From positions 53,423 to 117,422 of the forward strand of contig NZ_MRCS01000015.1 in the NCBI RefSeq assembly GCF_002303925.1: a stretch of 64,000 nucleotides of DNA. Reading direction: 5' to 3'. The notes under the pieces were generated by a model. The model made no database searches, was not told the origin of the DNA, and saw only the letters and a program-made list of their open reading frames with translations. A program made the position numbers and the translations under genes. This DNA comes from Pseudomonas sp. ACN8 (GTDB taxonomy: Bacteria; Pseudomonadota; Gammaproteobacteria; Pseudomonadales; Pseudomonadaceae). Position 1 is the stretch's first letter, and each line of letters begins with the position of its first letter. Positions 43,488 to 54,444 of the stretch are shown here, piece by piece.

Positions 43488-44939
43488 TCATTGCCCGACC
43501 GAAGCAGTACGCTGTTCGGCGCCCGGGAATACGTTGCGTTTGCAGATTTTCGCTTCGACTTTCTGTGGCGCGGCACCCGCTTGTTCCGGGCCCTGGACTT
43601 CGACGGCCAGCAGGTTCTGCGAGGCCCAGTCTTCGTCCGTGCGCAACTCGAAGGCGAAACGCCCGTCAGTTTCGGAGGTTTCCGGTTTTTCGATCTTGAT
43701 GTCCTCGTGGCGACCGTTCATGTACCAGAGGGTGGCTTGCAAGGTTTTCACCGACGTGTCGGCGAAGCGGATGTCGACCTGGTGGCTACCATTGCGCAGG
43801 TCCAGGTTCTTGCTGTTGACCATCAATTCGTTTTTGCCCGGCTTGAGCGTGGCGCTGCCGGCCATCTGCGCATCCTTGCCTTCGCAACCGTTGTCCAGCA
43901 ACGCCATCATCTGGCGGTAGATGGTTTCCTGGTCGAGGCGGTACAGCGGCGAGAATTCCCAGATGAGAATCTTCGGTGGGTTCTTCTGGAATTCGTCGCT
44001 GCCCAGGTACTGCAGCATCGAACCTTCCAGGCCGCCGCCGGGGAACGCTACGTTGAGGATGTCGGCGCCGATGGCCTCTTCGAGGAAACCGGCGAAGTTG
44101 TAGTTCTTGCCGCTGTGGGAGGTCCCCACGAGGGTGATTTGCGGGTTACCGGACTCGCCGAACAAGTCGCCATCGCCCGCTTCGCCCTTCGGCTCGGTGG
44201 TGAACTGATCCATGTACTGGATCGCGTAGCTGGTGCCACAGAGTTGGCCGGCCATATTGTGCAAGGTGCCGGTCTTGCCCATGCGACCTGACTTTTTGGT
44301 CTCGAATTCGCGCTTGGGAATGTCGGCGAATTCAGGCAATTGCTTGACCTTCTCGGCGACGATTTTCGCCGTGCGCTGGGCACCGTACGGGGTCCAGTGC
44401 TGGTCGCCGCGGAAGTAGAAATCGTGGGCGGGCAGGGTGTCGGGCAACGACTCGTTGGTCAGCGGCGACAGGTCCGGAACGACGTAGCCCATCTGCGCGA
44501 AACGACCGAGCATGGACTTGTAGTTCCTCAGCGCCTTGTCGAAGTCGTAGCTGGCTTTCTCCGCCGGGTTGAGCTTGTTGCGGTTCACCAGACCACGGGT
44601 CGGCTGGTACACGACAACCAGTTCCACGCCTTTGCTCTTGAACGCATCGTGCAGTTGTTTCATGCGTTTGTAGCCGGCGGGCGTGGTGTCGAATTCGGTG
44701 CGCAAGTCTTCTTGCGTACGGAACAGCCAGTCACCCTGGGCCTGTACCAGCGTGGTGAAGTTCTGCTGATAACGGGTGGTGTAGTTCTTCGGATCGTGGG
44801 CGGCAGGACACAGGCTGCAGCAGGGTTCGGCGGTGAACTTCGGTGCCTGGACCTCGTCGGCACGCGCGCCGCCGCTGGCCGCGAGAATGCCGGCGGTCAG
44901 GGCCGACAGGCTGAGTAATTTGATCAAGTGTGGGTGCAT
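43488..44939 (-). CDS. algX: Alginate O-acetyltransferase and secretion protein AlgX
   Basis: Periplasmic protein of 483 residues that acetylates polymannuronate and takes part in the secretion complex. After a signal peptide (cleavage near GGARA) comes the SGNH-like domain with the Asp-x-His pair in [12 protein letters not shown] and the serine motif [11 protein letters not shown], then a C-terminal carbohydrate-binding module. Four or more cysteines near the mature N terminus (CCSLC) suggest disulfides. Start with GAGGA upstream. Confidence 0.95.
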   Translation of the reverse strand: MHPHLIKLLSLSALTAGILAASGGARADEVQAPKFTAEPCCSLCPAAHDPKNYTTRYQQNFTTLVQAQGDWLFRTQEDLRTEFDTTPAGYKRMKQLHDAFKSKGVELVVVYQPTRGLVNRNKLNPAEKASYDFDKALRNYKSMLGRFAQMGYVVPDLSPLTNESLPDTLPAHDFYFRGDQHWTPYGAQRTAKIVAEKVKQLPEFADIPKREFETKKSGRMGKTGTLHNMAGQLCGTSYAIQYMDQFTTEPKGEAGDGDLFGESGNPQITLVGTSHSGKNYNFAGFLEEAIGADILNVAFPGGGLEGSMLQYLGSDEFQKNPPKILIWEFSPLYRLDQETIYRQMMALLDNGCEGKDAQMAGSATLKPGKNELMVNSKNLDLRNGSHQVDIRFADTSVKTLQATLWYMNGRHEDIKIEKPETSETDGRFAFELRTDEDWASQNLLAVEVQGPEQAGAAPQKVEAKICKRNVFPGAEQRTASVGQ

Positions 44940-44949
44940 AAGATTGTCC

Positions 44950-46524
44950 TCAGTCCCGCATTTCGGTCTGGCGTTCGACGGGGTCGATCAGCACGGCTTT
45001 CTGCTGGCGCACCAGCAGGTCGAGAATTTCATCCTGGCGCTCGCCAAGAATGCCGGTGAAGCTGATGCCGCTGGATTTGGTCGGTGCGAGCATGGACACG
45101 CGATACAACTCGACACTCAACGGCGAGTCGATGGACAGCGGGCCGCTGCCGTTGGCCGCCAGCTCACCGCCGACCACGATCAGCGACACTTGGGCGTCGA
45201 ACGGGTCGAGCTTGATGTCTCGGTCGGTGTTGCTCAGGTCCTTGATGTGCCCGTAGACACCGGTCAGGCCATTGGCCATGGCGACGTTTTCGTACAGGCG
45301 AATGTTCACGCTGTTACGAATGCGGATGCCGTGGCGGCGGTTGCTCAACACGCGATTGCCCCACAGCAGGTTGTCGGCACTCTCATAGAGAGTGATGCCG
45401 TCGGTGTGGTTCTGGTAGATCTCGTTGTGGGCGATCAGGTTGTTGACGCTGTTCCGGTCGATCACCAGGCCTGACAACTTGTTGTCGTAGCTGCGGTTAT
45501 TGAAGATGAAGCTGTCGTTGACCTCTCGGGAAATAATGATCCCGTGCTTCTTCTTCGTACCAAACACCGTGTTGTCGGCAATGATCAGACCGTGGGAACG
45601 GTCGTGCGGGTCGATGCCGTAGACGATGTTGTCTTTGTAGGTGTTGCCCTTGACCACGAAGTCGCGGGTTTCGTAGCAGTAGAAGCCGTACCACATGTCC
45701 GAGAATTCGGAGCCGACGATCCAGCCGGTCGGCTCAGAGCGCTTGAGCACCTTGGCCATGTTCGGCGTGTACTGGGAAATACTCACGCCGTAGGACTTAC
45801 TGTTGGCGTAGCCGAAGCTGGCGATCTTGCTGTTGGCGATGTAGGTCTCGGTGCCGCCCCAGGACAGCAGGAACGGACGGAATTCCTTCGGCGAGTTGAA
45901 CGTCGCCGGGCCGTTGTCCTTCTCGCGCCAGCCAGTGATTTTGGTATCGCGAACGAACAGCTGGCCGTCGTTGACCAGGAACGCACCGGCCTCCTGGGAC
46001 AGGCGCAGTTCCTGGGTCTGCTTGTCGATTTCCAGGATGCCGTGACGACCGACCACGATCGGCAACTTCGCCAGGAACACACCCGGCGAGGTTTCGCTGA
46101 AGTACTGCTTGGGGACCTTCTTCGCCAGGTCCTTGAGGTTCATGTAGCCGTCGTCGACGAAGATCGCCTGGGGGATGCCGTGCTGACGCACCACCCACTC
46201 GGCCATCTTGTTGTCGCCACCGATGAAGTCCTTGAGGGCGTCTTCCTGCATCATCCGGCGCACGCTGATTTTGCCGGCCTTGCTGCGCACGATTTTCGCG
46301 GCGATAGCCTCGGCTGTGTAGCCGGAAACGTCCGGCAGTTTCGGCTTGGCCAGTTCCAGCGGCGCGGTCGGTGCGCTGCTGACGGTATAGGTCTTGGCCT
46401 GTTGCAGTTCCTTGGCCACGGTTGCCGGCTTGGCCGGCTCCACATTGGCGAAGGCAGTCGTGCTGGCCAGCAGCATCGCGCCGGCCAACAGGCTGATCGA
46501 GCCTTTTCGGGCTGGATGATTCAT
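44950..46524 (-). CDS. algG: Poly(mannuronate) C5-epimerase AlgG
   Basis: Periplasmic right-handed beta-helix enzyme that converts mannuronate to guluronate in the polymer and also protects it from AlgL. It has 524 residues from the ATG at 46524, which has AAGGGAG upstream and gives a signal peptide at the N terminus (MNHPARKGSISLLAGAMLLA). An ATG 9 codons earlier overlaps the algE stop. The catalytic DPHDRS motif is intact, and parallel beta-helix repeats (NDSFIFNNRSYDN, NLIAHNEIYQN) are visible. Confidence 0.95.
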   Translation of the reverse strand: MNHPARKGSISLLAGAMLLASTTAFANVEPAKPATVAKELQQAKTYTVSSAPTAPLELAKPKLPDVSGYTAEAIAAKIVRSKAGKISVRRMMQEDALKDFIGGDNKMAEWVVRQHGIPQAIFVDDGYMNLKDLAKKVPKQYFSETSPGVFLAKLPIVVGRHGILEIDKQTQELRLSQEAGAFLVNDGQLFVRDTKITGWREKDNGPATFNSPKEFRPFLLSWGGTETYIANSKIASFGYANSKSYGVSISQYTPNMAKVLKRSEPTGWIVGSEFSDMWYGFYCYETRDFVVKGNTYKDNIVYGIDPHDRSHGLIIADNTVFGTKKKHGIIISREVNDSFIFNNRSYDNKLSGLVIDRNSVNNLIAHNEIYQNHTDGITLYESADNLLWGNRVLSNRRHGIRIRNSVNIRLYENVAMANGLTGVYGHIKDLSNTDRDIKLDPFDAQVSLIVVGGELAANGSGPLSIDSPLSVELYRVSMLAPTKSSGISFTGILGERQDEILDLLVRQQKAVLIDPVERQTEMRD

Positions 46525-46550
46525 CTGGGAGACTCCCTTCGCAATGTGCA

Positions 46551-48032
46551 TCAGAAGCGCCAGATCACGTCGATGAACGCGCGGTGCATGTACGAATCGA
46601 CTTCCTTGCCGTACGCATCGCCCGGCTTGAACACGCCACCGCGGAAGCGCACCAGGGCCGAAGGTTCATCGATCGCCTGACTCATCGACGCCGGCAACAA
46701 GCCTTGCTTGAAGTACTTGGTCACCACCAGGTCCATTTCCTGACCGAGGTCTTTCTCGCCATCGTTCAGCGGCAGCGAAGTGCTGGAGAGGATCGCGCCG
46801 GTCACATCGTCGGTGTTGTTCTCGACGGCGTTGATGCCATTGCTGCCGACCGGCTTGTTGCCGTCGACGCGCCAGAACTTGTGGTAGATCAGGCTGGCGT
46901 CGTATTCGTCGTTGAGCATCCATGAACCGAACAGGGTGGCGCTCTGCATGTTGTTCATTTCGCCACGGAACGCTTCGCCGAAACGGTGTACGCGCGAGCG
47001 GGTGCCAGTGTAGTTCGAGCGGTTGCTTTCCAGACCGTTCTGTTCGTAATCGGCGCTGGCGCGGGCATAGGCGGCACCGACTTGCCATTGCGGATCGAGG
47101 CGCAAACGCACACCGACATCGGTGGCCCAGCCGTTGAGGTTTTCACCGCGCTTGGCTTCAGTCGGCGGCGTGCCATCGGCGTTCAGCGGGTTGACCTTGT
47201 CGATGTCGCCGCTCATGCCGGTGATGCTGCCCCAGTAATTGACGGTATTGGTATTGCGCCAGTTGTAGGCGTCGCTGTCGGCGGTGAGGCCGAGCCAGCT
47301 GATGTCGCCGTTCTGTTTCTTGTCCAGCGAATCCGTCGGTACACCCGGCTCCGGGTAGTCGAGCTTGCCGTTGTCATGGGTGTGATGACCACGAATGCCG
47401 ACCCAGTTGCCCGGTGTCCACTGATACGCGGCATCGGCGTAGGCGTGCAGGCGATCCTTGTCTTGCGGTGACAGCTCCTTGAGGTCGGTGCGGTACTCGC
47501 TGAAACGTTCGGCGATACCGACGTTGGCGCGCAGCAGGGTGGTGTCGAAGGTCCAGTTCAGCGCTTCGATGTTGGTGTCGCGCCATTGGCCGTCGTCGTT
47601 GCGCAGGCGCTGGCGACCGAACTTCAGGATCTCGCCAGGGTAGGGCGTGAAGCCGCTGTAGCCGACCCAGAACTCACGCATGGCCAGGTAGTTTTTCTTG
47701 GTCTGGCGATCATTGTTGGCGGTGTTTTCGGCGCCATCGGATTGTTGCAGGGTGTCGGTCTCGATGATGTCGGTGGACGTCACCGCCTGCCCCATGGCGT
47801 AGGCGCTCCACGCGCCGCTTTCGCCGTAGACCCACGGACGCAGGTCCAGGCCGACGCCGTTGACGTCGCCGCCGGGCGCGGTGCCGAGGTCACGGTCGTC
47901 TTCGGACTGGCCGGTGATTTTCACGTCCAGGCCGAAGTTCTTGGTTTCAGTCATCGCAGCGAGCGTCGGGCAAGACCAGATCAGCGCGAATGTCAGACCG
48001 ATGCCGGCCTTCATGAATGGATTTAACTTCAT
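46551..48032 (-). CDS. algE: Alginate outer-membrane export porin AlgE
   Basis: 18-stranded beta-barrel that releases alginate through the outer membrane. The 493 residues have a signal peptide (about 26 residues, cleavage after TLAA) and a C-terminal phenylalanine (DVIWRF) typical of barrel proteins. Arginine-rich segments ([19 protein letters not shown]) fit the basic pore lining. GAGGAA lies before the ATG, which overlaps the algK stop. Confidence 0.95.
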   Translation of the reverse strand: MKLNPFMKAGIGLTFALIWSCPTLAAMTETKNFGLDVKITGQSEDDRDLGTAPGGDVNGVGLDLRPWVYGESGAWSAYAMGQAVTSTDIIETDTLQQSDGAENTANNDRQTKKNYLAMREFWVGYSGFTPYPGEILKFGRQRLRNDDGQWRDTNIEALNWTFDTTLLRANVGIAERFSEYRTDLKELSPQDKDRLHAYADAAYQWTPGNWVGIRGHHTHDNGKLDYPEPGVPTDSLDKKQNGDISWLGLTADSDAYNWRNTNTVNYWGSITGMSGDIDKVNPLNADGTPPTEAKRGENLNGWATDVGVRLRLDPQWQVGAAYARASADYEQNGLESNRSNYTGTRSRVHRFGEAFRGEMNNMQSATLFGSWMLNDEYDASLIYHKFWRVDGNKPVGSNGINAVENNTDDVTGAILSSTSLPLNDGEKDLGQEMDLVVTKYFKQGLLPASMSQAIDEPSALVRFRGGVFKPGDAYGKEVDSYMHRAFIDVIWRF

Positions 48033-49408
48033 TTCGATTCCTCGCTGACTTCTTCTTGCAGGGTGTGCAGTTCCGGCGTGTTCGGGCTCAGGGCACCGCG
48101 CACGGCCTGTTCTTGTTTCAACAGGCGTTGGGCTTCGGCCAACCGGTCGGGCGGCAATTGCGTTTGGATTGTTTGCGCAAGCTCGGTGGCTTGCGGAGTG
48201 TTCTGGGCCAGAGCCAGTTGGCTGAAGACGTAGGCGTTCAGCGGATCAGGCTTGGTGCCCTTGCCTTGGGAAAACAGTTGGGCGATGGCGAAGTCGGCGC
48301 TGTTCTGGCCGTTTCGCGCAGCGGTCAACAGATGGTCGAGGGCCTTCTGCGGATAGACCTTGCCCAGGTAGCCACGGCGATAGATCTGGCCGAGGTAGTA
48401 ATCGGCGGCGACTTCACGGCCGACGGCTTTCTGGAAGTGTGCTTCGGCGACCTTGGCGTCGGCCGGCACCAGTTTGCCTTCGAAGTAGAGCTTGCCCAGC
48501 AACAGCTCGGCGCGGGGCTGGTCGGCGGCGCGGCCGTTGTCCAGGTACTTCATCATCTGGTCGACGTCGCCGAGTTCCGGGAAGTCGTAGAGCAATTGTG
48601 CGAGGCTGACCCACGACGCCGGGTAGCCCGGTGCGATCGGTTCAAGCAGCGACTGCGCGGTTTTCTCGTCGGTCTTGCCCAGGGACGCATCGGCGAGCAC
48701 GCGGGCGACGCTGTCGACGCGCTGCGCCGAAACGGTGCCTTGGGCGTGCGCGGCTTGCATCTGCTTGATCAGCTCGGCCTGTTGCTCTGGCTTGGCCTGT
48801 TTCTGATAGACCGTGGCCAGTTCGACGTAGCAGATATCGCTGATGTTGAGAGCGGCCTTGCAGATTTTTTCCACGTCATCCAGATGCTGGTCATAGGTGC
48901 CCTGAGTGCGATAGAGCAGCACCTGCGCCAGACCTGCTTCCGGCTTGCCTTCGGCGCGCCATTGGCTGATCTGCTGCTGAGCGTTCACGTTGGGGAAGCT
49001 GTGCGGGTATTGCAGGTACAGCATCGCCAACGGGATCAGCGTGTTGCCTTCGCCTGCCGCAGCGGCTTTTTTCAACAGGGTTTCGGCTTCGTGTTGTTCC
49101 GCTTCGGTGGAACCGGGCTTGGCCACCAGCAGACGACCGAGGCGTGCCTGGGCGCGCGGCGAAACGCTGGCCGCGGCGCGGTAAGTCGCCTCGGCCTGTT
49201 TCATCTGCGCCGGGTCATGGCTGTCGACCTGGATATCGGCCAGGCCGACCTGCGCTTCGCTGTAGCCCAGGTCTGCCAATTGCCGGTAATTCTGCGCGGC
49301 GGTGGCGGTATCGCCACGTTTGAGCGCTTCGTTGGCCAGGCGTTGGTCGGGCAGGCCGGCGCAACCGGCCAGGCTGACCGCCAATGCAACGGCACACAGT
49401 GTTCCCAT
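48029..49408 (-). CDS. algK: Alginate secretion lipoprotein AlgK
   Basis: Outer-membrane lipoprotein scaffold with Sel1/TPR-like repeats ([29 protein letters not shown] and later copies), needed to place AlgE. Read from the ATG at 49408 it has 459 residues and a proper lipoprotein signal ending L-A-G-C16. But this ATG touches the edge of a REPIN (49409) and has no ribosome binding site. A good site (TCGAGGAC) precedes an in-frame ATG at 49537; starting there adds 43 residues, of which 30 are encoded by the REPIN block, ahead of the signal peptide. Which start is used is uncertain. Confidence 0.9.
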   Translation of the reverse strand: MGTLCAVALAVSLAGCAGLPDQRLANEALKRGDTATAAQNYRQLADLGYSEAQVGLADIQVDSHDPAQMKQAEATYRAAASVSPRAQARLGRLLVAKPGSTEAEQHEAETLLKKAAAAGEGNTLIPLAMLYLQYPHSFPNVNAQQQISQWRAEGKPEAGLAQVLLYRTQGTYDQHLDDVEKICKAALNISDICYVELATVYQKQAKPEQQAELIKQMQAAHAQGTVSAQRVDSVARVLADASLGKTDEKTAQSLLEPIAPGYPASWVSLAQLLYDFPELGDVDQMMKYLDNGRAADQPRAELLLGKLYFEGKLVPADAKVAEAHFQKAVGREVAADYYLGQIYRRGYLGKVYPQKALDHLLTAARNGQNSADFAIAQLFSQGKGTKPDPLNAYVFSQLALAQNTPQATELAQTIQTQLPPDRLAEAQRLLKQEQAVRGALSPNTPELHTLQEEVSEESK

Positions 49409-49498
49409 GTAGGAGTGAGCCTGCTCGCGATGCAGGCGACTCGGTTCTTCAGACAAACCGCGGCGATCCCATCGCGAGCAGGCTCGCTCCCACAGGGA
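49409..49498. repeat. REPIN block at the 5' end of algK
   Basis: GTAGGAGTGAGCCTGCTCGCGA at 49409 and inverted copy ending CTCCCAC at 49493. The block from 49409 to 49498 is 90 bases, a whole number of codons, and separates the apparent original start region (49499-49537) from the lipoprotein signal sequence. Confidence 0.9.
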
Positions 49499-49546
49499 TT
49501 GCGGTGTGTTCGAGATTTTTGTGATAGTCACAGGCATGTCCTCGAC

Positions 49547-50716
49547 TTAAAGACCGACAGCCATGGCTTTGTCGACCAGCCAGTTCAGGTTCGGGCCACG
49601 GTCGCTGTTCACTTCCACCGGGCGGCCGGCGAGGGAGCTGTCCAGGGTTTCGTCCGGCTGGATCAGCACGCGGATGTCCGAAGACAGATCGGCGCTTTTC
49701 AGGCTGGTGCTGCTGACGATCTTGCCGGTGCGGCTCTTGTCCTCGCCGGCGACCTGGAAGCGCACCGAAGTACCCGGACGCACGTCGCCGAACTGGCGAT
49801 AGGAGAAGCGCGCTTCAACATTGGCTTCGCTGTTACGCGGGACCAGTTGGAAGATCACGTCGCCCTTGCTGGCGTACTGACCGTTGGCGACCATTTGCTG
49901 GGCCACGGTGCAGTCGCAAGGCGAGGTCAGGGTGCCGGTCATCTGCTTGCCGAACAGTTCTGCGACCTTGGCCGGGGCCAGTTGGTCTTCGTCCAGATGG
50001 CCCTTGAGCACGTCGAGCATGCTGGTGCTGAAGCTTGCCAGCGGTGCGCCCTTGGCGGCCACGCCGTCGGCTTTCACCAGGCTCTGCACGGTGCCGTCGC
50101 GGGGCATGGTGATGTTCACGCCCGGCACGCTGACCAGACCGGCCTGGGCGTGGCTGACGAAGTACATGCCGTACACCGATTTGAAAATGAAACCGAATGC
50201 AGCCAGGCCGACAACGAAGATCCCCAGGCTGAAGGTCACGGCTTTCAGGCGGCCGAACGCGGTCATGCCGTGGCCGCCGTCCTTCATCTTGCGCGCCTTG
50301 GTGAAGTTGTCGCGCTGCAGGGTCGCCAGCATTTCCCCCACGCTGACGATGTCGCCAGCCAGGTGCGAAGTGATCAGGTGGCGCAGGGTCGAGATGTCCC
50401 GTGGTTCCAGGTTCTGGAACTGGCAGCCGGCGCGTCCGGTCTGGCGGTCGAAGGAGCGAACCTGCAATTCGACGTCCATGGCCAGGCCGAGGTTGTCGAT
50501 GAGGAATTGCAGGCGGGCCTTGTACACGTCACCGATCTTCAGCGGCAATTGACCGGCGTTGAACGCCAGGCCACCGGCGGACAGGTCGATCACCCGGGCT
50601 TCGACCGGTGTCCGGTCAGGGCCGAAGAAACGCAGCTTGGCCGGGATTTTCACGCGGGCGTGTTGGCGCTGGGCTTCGGATTCATGCACTACGTTGGCGT
50701 TGACGGCGGTATTCAT
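49547..50716 (-). CDS. alg44: c-di-GMP-binding alginate polymerase co-factor Alg44
   Basis: Activator of the polymerase Alg8. The 389 residues have an N-terminal PilZ domain with the c-di-GMP residues R17, R21, D44 and S46 (RQHAR, DLSAGGL), one membrane segment at about 168-190, and a periplasmic adaptor-like domain. All key PilZ residues are intact, so alginate synthesis should respond to c-di-GMP. AGGAAAA lies upstream of the ATG. Confidence 0.95.
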   Translation of the reverse strand: MNTAVNANVVHESEAQRQHARVKIPAKLRFFGPDRTPVEARVIDLSAGGLAFNAGQLPLKIGDVYKARLQFLIDNLGLAMDVELQVRSFDRQTGRAGCQFQNLEPRDISTLRHLITSHLAGDIVSVGEMLATLQRDNFTKARKMKDGGHGMTAFGRLKAVTFSLGIFVVGLAAFGFIFKSVYGMYFVSHAQAGLVSVPGVNITMPRDGTVQSLVKADGVAAKGAPLASFSTSMLDVLKGHLDEDQLAPAKVAELFGKQMTGTLTSPCDCTVAQQMVANGQYASKGDVIFQLVPRNSEANVEARFSYRQFGDVRPGTSVRFQVAGEDKSRTGKIVSSTSLKSADLSSDIRVLIQPDETLDSSLAGRPVEVNSDRGPNLNWLVDKAMAVGL

Positions 50717-50752
50717 AGGGGGCGTTTTCCTAGTTAATTCAGGCGAGTTCGG

Positions 50753-52234
50753 TCAGACCATCAACAGCAGCACGGCGACAAAAATGCTGCCGGCAGAGAA
50801 GGTCATGGTCCGAGACGACCAGGTGTTGAACCAACGTTGAAAGCTGGCGAGATCACGGGTCAGAGACGTGGGTTGGCGGGTCCAGGACTGTTGGTCGAGG
50901 CGGAAGAACACGTAGATCTTCACCAGCGCGCCGACGATCTGGTTGTAATAGAGAATCGCCGGGTAGGCCGGGCCGATCCGGTGTCCGGAGCACGACAGCA
51001 ACAAGGTCAGGATGAACCGGGTGATGCCGATCCACAGCAGGTACACCAGGATGAACGCGGTGCCGTACTTGAAGCTGGCAATCAATGCCACGGTCAGGCC
51101 CAGCAGCGAGGTCCACATCGACACGCGCTGGTCGAACAGCACCACCGAGGTGAACACGCCGAGGCGTTTGATCCCAAGGCCAAGGGCACGGGAGTTCTGC
51201 CGCAGGTTGTTGCCGTACCAGCGGAACATCAGTTTGCGACTGGCCTTGATGAAGCTCTTTTCCGGCGGGTGTTCAACGGTGTTGATCGCCGCGTCGGGCA
51301 CGTAGAACGTGTCGTAGCCCAGGCGCATCAGGCTGAACCAGCTCGACTTGTCATCGCCGGTAAGGAACTTGAAGCGACCCAGGCGCCAATGTTGCAGCGA
51401 GTCGCTTTCCACGTCGGCGATGAAGTCCGGGTTGGTGACCACGGTGGCGCGGAACACCGACATGCGGCCGGTCATGGTCAGCACGCGCTTGGACAAGGCC
51501 ATCGAGCACATGTTGATGTGGCGCTGGGCGAAACGCAGCTTGTGCCATTCGCTCATGATGTAGCCGCCGCGCACTTCGCAGAATTCGTTGGTGGTCAGGC
51601 CACCGACGTTGCCGAACATCTGGAACCACGGCACGGTCTTGAGCACCACGCCTTCGGCCAGCACGGTGTCGCCATCGATCACCGCAACCACCGCGCGGTC
51701 ATCCGGCAGGTGCCGGGAGATGGCGCGGAAGCCGTAGGCCAGGCCATCGCGCTTGCCGGTGCCGGGAATGCGCACGAAGTCGAGTTTCACCCGGGCCGGC
51801 GGGTTCATCCGGTTCCACAGGCTTTTGACCAGCAGCTCATCGGACATTTCCACGATGGAGCAGACCACGGTGGTCGGCAGGCCGCAGTCGATGGCTTCGC
51901 GGATCACCGAGCTGTAGACCTGCGCGGTGGTCAGGGCATCAATGCGGAAACTGGTGACCATCAGGAACACGTGGGACGGGTCAGCCGCTTTGCCCAGCTT
52001 GCGCACTTTGCGCCGCAGGTACGGGTAGACGATGTAGAGAAAAATCATGCCGCGCACAAAGTGAGTGGCACCCATCGAGTAGCGCCAGATACCCACGGCG
52101 CCAATCAGGAAAATGAAGTCCTTCGACTCGGAGTCGAACGTGGACACGGGCAACGCCATGGCGAGGCCCATCAGTAAACTCAGGTAGAACAGCCAACCGG
52201 CGGCCTGGAGTAGGCCGTGCTTTAGCCTGTGCAT
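50753..52234 (-). CDS. alg8: Alginate polymerase (glycosyltransferase family 2) Alg8
   Basis: Inner-membrane glycosyltransferase that polymerises GDP-mannuronate. From the ATG at 52234 ([20 protein letters not shown]) it has 493 residues, matching the P. aeruginosa length. N- and C-terminal membrane segments flank a cytoplasmic GT2 domain with the D-x-D-type motif IDGDTVL and a later SDS/ED-type region ([14 protein letters not shown]). An ATG three codons earlier has the better GAGACGG site; longer extensions enter the algD-alg8 repeat and are rejected. Confidence 0.94.
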   Translation of the reverse strand: MHRLKHGLLQAAGWLFYLSLLMGLAMALPVSTFDSESKDFIFLIGAVGIWRYSMGATHFVRGMIFLYIVYPYLRRKVRKLGKAADPSHVFLMVTSFRIDALTTAQVYSSVIREAIDCGLPTTVVCSIVEMSDELLVKSLWNRMNPPARVKLDFVRIPGTGKRDGLAYGFRAISRHLPDDRAVVAVIDGDTVLAEGVVLKTVPWFQMFGNVGGLTTNEFCEVRGGYIMSEWHKLRFAQRHINMCSMALSKRVLTMTGRMSVFRATVVTNPDFIADVESDSLQHWRLGRFKFLTGDDKSSWFSLMRLGYDTFYVPDAAINTVEHPPEKSFIKASRKLMFRWYGNNLRQNSRALGLGIKRLGVFTSVVLFDQRVSMWTSLLGLTVALIASFKYGTAFILVYLLWIGITRFILTLLLSCSGHRIGPAYPAILYYNQIVGALVKIYVFFRLDQQSWTRQPTSLTRDLASFQRWFNTWSSRTMTFSAGSIFVAVLLLMV

Positions 52235-52310
52235 AATCTGCATCCGTCTCGATCTCGGGCGAGCCTTTGGGGTGGCCCGATGGGGTTTAGGCAGGCGTAG
52301 AAAGCAGCCC

Positions 52311-52393
52311 GTAGGAGCTGCCGCAGGCTGCGATCCAGGGACCTTTGGCGCCCGTGAAGGCGCCAAAGGATCGCAGGCTTCGCCAGCTCCTAC
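52311..52393. repeat. Second-family inverted repeat between algD and alg8
   Basis: GTAGGAGCTGCCGCAGGCTGCGATCC at 52311 and inverted partner GGATCGCAGGCTTCGCCAGCTCCTAC ending 52393, with a perfect 11-pair inner hairpin CCTTTGGCGCC/GGCGCCAAAGG. It is a REPIN of a different sequence family from the others, and the only copy in the window. Confidence 0.88.
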
Positions 52394-52403
52394 GGAACCG
52401 TGG

Positions 52404-53720
52404 TTACCAGCAAATGCCTTCAGTACGGGCAGTTGTGCTGGTGGCCTTGGACATGAAGCCCACCAGGTCGATCACCTGCTTGCCGTGTGGAACTTCCTGC
52501 ACCAGAGCGCGGAATTTCTCGTCACGATTGCCCAGGATGATCACGTCGGAGTTGTTGATCACCGCGTCGAAATCGGAGTTCAGCAAGGACGAGACGTGAG
52601 GGATCTTCGACTCGATGTAGTCCTTGTTCGCACCGTGAACGCGGGCGTACTCGACGTTGCTGTCGTAGATGCTCAGGTCATAGCCTTTGCCGATCAGCAT
52701 TTCCGCCAGGTCGACCAGCGGGCTTTCGCGCAGGTCGTCGGTGCCGGCCTTGAAGCTCAAGCCCAGCAGGGCGACTTTGCGTTTGTCGTGGCTGGAGACG
52801 ATGTCGAAAGCGTTCTGCACCTGGGATTCGTTGCTGCGCATCAGCGAGTTGAGCAACGGGGCTTCCACGTCCAGGGAACCGGCGCGGTAGGTCAGGGCAC
52901 GCACGTCTTTTGGCAGGCACGAGCCGCCGAAGGCGAAGCCTGGGCGCATGTAGTACTGGGACAGGTTGAGGGTCTTGTCCTGGCAGACCACGTCCATCAC
53001 TTCGCGACCGTCGACACCGACCGCCTTGGCGATGTTGCCGATTTCGTTGGCGAAGGTGACCTTGGTGGCGTGCCACACGTTGCAGGTGTACTTGATCATC
53101 TCGGCGACCGCGATGTCCTTGCGGATGATCGGTGCGTCGAGCTCTTCGTACAGCGATTGCAGAACGTCGCCGGACGCCTTGTCGAATTCACCGATGACGG
53201 TCATTGGCGGCAGGTCGTAGTCGGCGATCGCGGTGCTTTCGCGCAGGAACTCAGGGTTCACGGCCACACCGAAATCAACGCCGGCCTTCTTGCCGGAGCA
53301 GTCTTCGAGAATCGGGATGACCACGTTGGCCACGGTGCCCGGCAGTACGGTGCTGCGTACGACGATGGTGTGGCGGGTGGCCTTGTCACGCAGAACAAAA
53401 CCGATTTCGCGGCATACTGCCTCGATGTAGTTCAGCTCCAGGTCGCCGTTCTTCTTGCTCGGCGTACCCACGCAGATCATCGACAGGTCGGTGTCGCGAA
53501 TCGCCTCGGCGAAGTTGGTGGTGCCACGCAGACGACCTGTCTGGATGCCTTGGGCCAGAAGCTCACCCAGGCCCGGTTCAACGATCGGCGATTTGCCGGC
53601 ATTGATCATATCGATCTTGTCTTTGGCCACATCGACGCCAACGACGTCATGGCCCCGTGCAGACAGGCAACCGGCACAGACTGCGCCGACGTAACCCAAA
53701 CCAAAAATGCTGATGCGCAT
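52404..53720 (-). CDS. algD: GDP-mannose 6-dehydrogenase
   Basis: Oxidises GDP-mannose to GDP-mannuronate, the committed step and usual control point of alginate synthesis. The 438 residues start with the NAD-binding motif [11 protein letters not shown] (7-17), include VNPEFLRE, and have the catalytic cysteine C268 in GGSCLPKD. First gene of the operon. AGAGAGG lies before the ATG. The 826 bases upstream hold no gene. Confidence 0.97.
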   Translation of the reverse strand: MRISIFGLGYVGAVCAGCLSARGHDVVGVDVAKDKIDMINAGKSPIVEPGLGELLAQGIQTGRLRGTTNFAEAIRDTDLSMICVGTPSKKNGDLELNYIEAVCREIGFVLRDKATRHTIVVRSTVLPGTVANVVIPILEDCSGKKAGVDFGVAVNPEFLRESTAIADYDLPPMTVIGEFDKASGDVLQSLYEELDAPIIRKDIAVAEMIKYTCNVWHATKVTFANEIGNIAKAVGVDGREVMDVVCQDKTLNLSQYYMRPGFAFGGSCLPKDVRALTYRAGSLDVEAPLLNSLMRSNESQVQNAFDIVSSHDKRKVALLGLSFKAGTDDLRESPLVDLAEMLIGKGYDLSIYDSNVEYARVHGANKDYIESKIPHVSSLLNSDFDAVINNSDVIILGNRDEKFRALVQEVPHGKQVIDLVGFMSKATSTTARTEGICW

Positions 53721-54444
53721 CGCAATTACCTCTCTGTTATCAAGCCTGTATACATCAAGCCATTAGATGGCCGGAGTTAATGGTGTTCAGCGTGTTTTAG
53801 TGCACTCGCAAGTGTGCCTTACAGGCACAACGATGCCCTGTGCTGGCATATAAGTTACGAGTGTCTAAATAAATGCACTCAAGGTGTGCGCAACTAGGCC
53901 TTGTTGTTATGATTTGCCCTTTTATGCAGCCGATCCTCCTGTCGGAAGGATGCAGGTGCAACGGCCTTGCACGCTTGATGTCAGGCCGAAAGCCCGTGGA
54001 TCAAGCGGTTGGGTGCTCGGGTGAGCACGTTTATAGGGGCGCTGTCGTGGCCTTGTAGGGGATAGTCATACCGCGTTATCTCCTGTCCGGTTGCTGTTGT
54101 CCAAATCAGTGATTAGTCAGCGCAAGTTAGTGTTTCAACTTCGCAACATGAATCGCTTATCTGCGTAAGTTATCTCGTACACGTTCGGCGAGAATCGTTA
54201 CCGGTGGTATGAGCGGCGCGTTTGGACATAGTTCCAGTCCGCTCATCGCGAAATCTGAAATTTTTTGAAATATTGAGAAAGATGGCACTGCTTTCAAATT
54301 GATAGCACTTGCCGTTTCGCCCTTTATATATAGGCGGCTCAACGGAGGGGATATTTTTTTGCCACTACTGTTAAAAAAAGTCAGTGCCACTACGCAAAAA
54401 AATGATTGAAGTCGAGTGAAACTAAAGTTAGAAAATCGTACGGT

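Noticed and set aside
48017..50737. A 906-codon open frame on the plus strand across algK and alg44
   Set aside because: It is antisense to two clearly functional genes, its translation has no recognisable domain, and long antisense frames are common in high-GC coding sequence.
54157..54390. 77-codon minus-strand open frame upstream of algD
   Set aside because: No good ribosome binding site, no recognisable motif, and it lies in the expected algD control region; composition follows the local AT content.
54408..54432. AlgU-type promoter candidate (TAACTT then TCAAT, minus strand)
   Set aside because: The spacer is 15 bases rather than 16-17 and the -35 box lacks the leading G; a second similar site occurs nearby, so neither is convincing.
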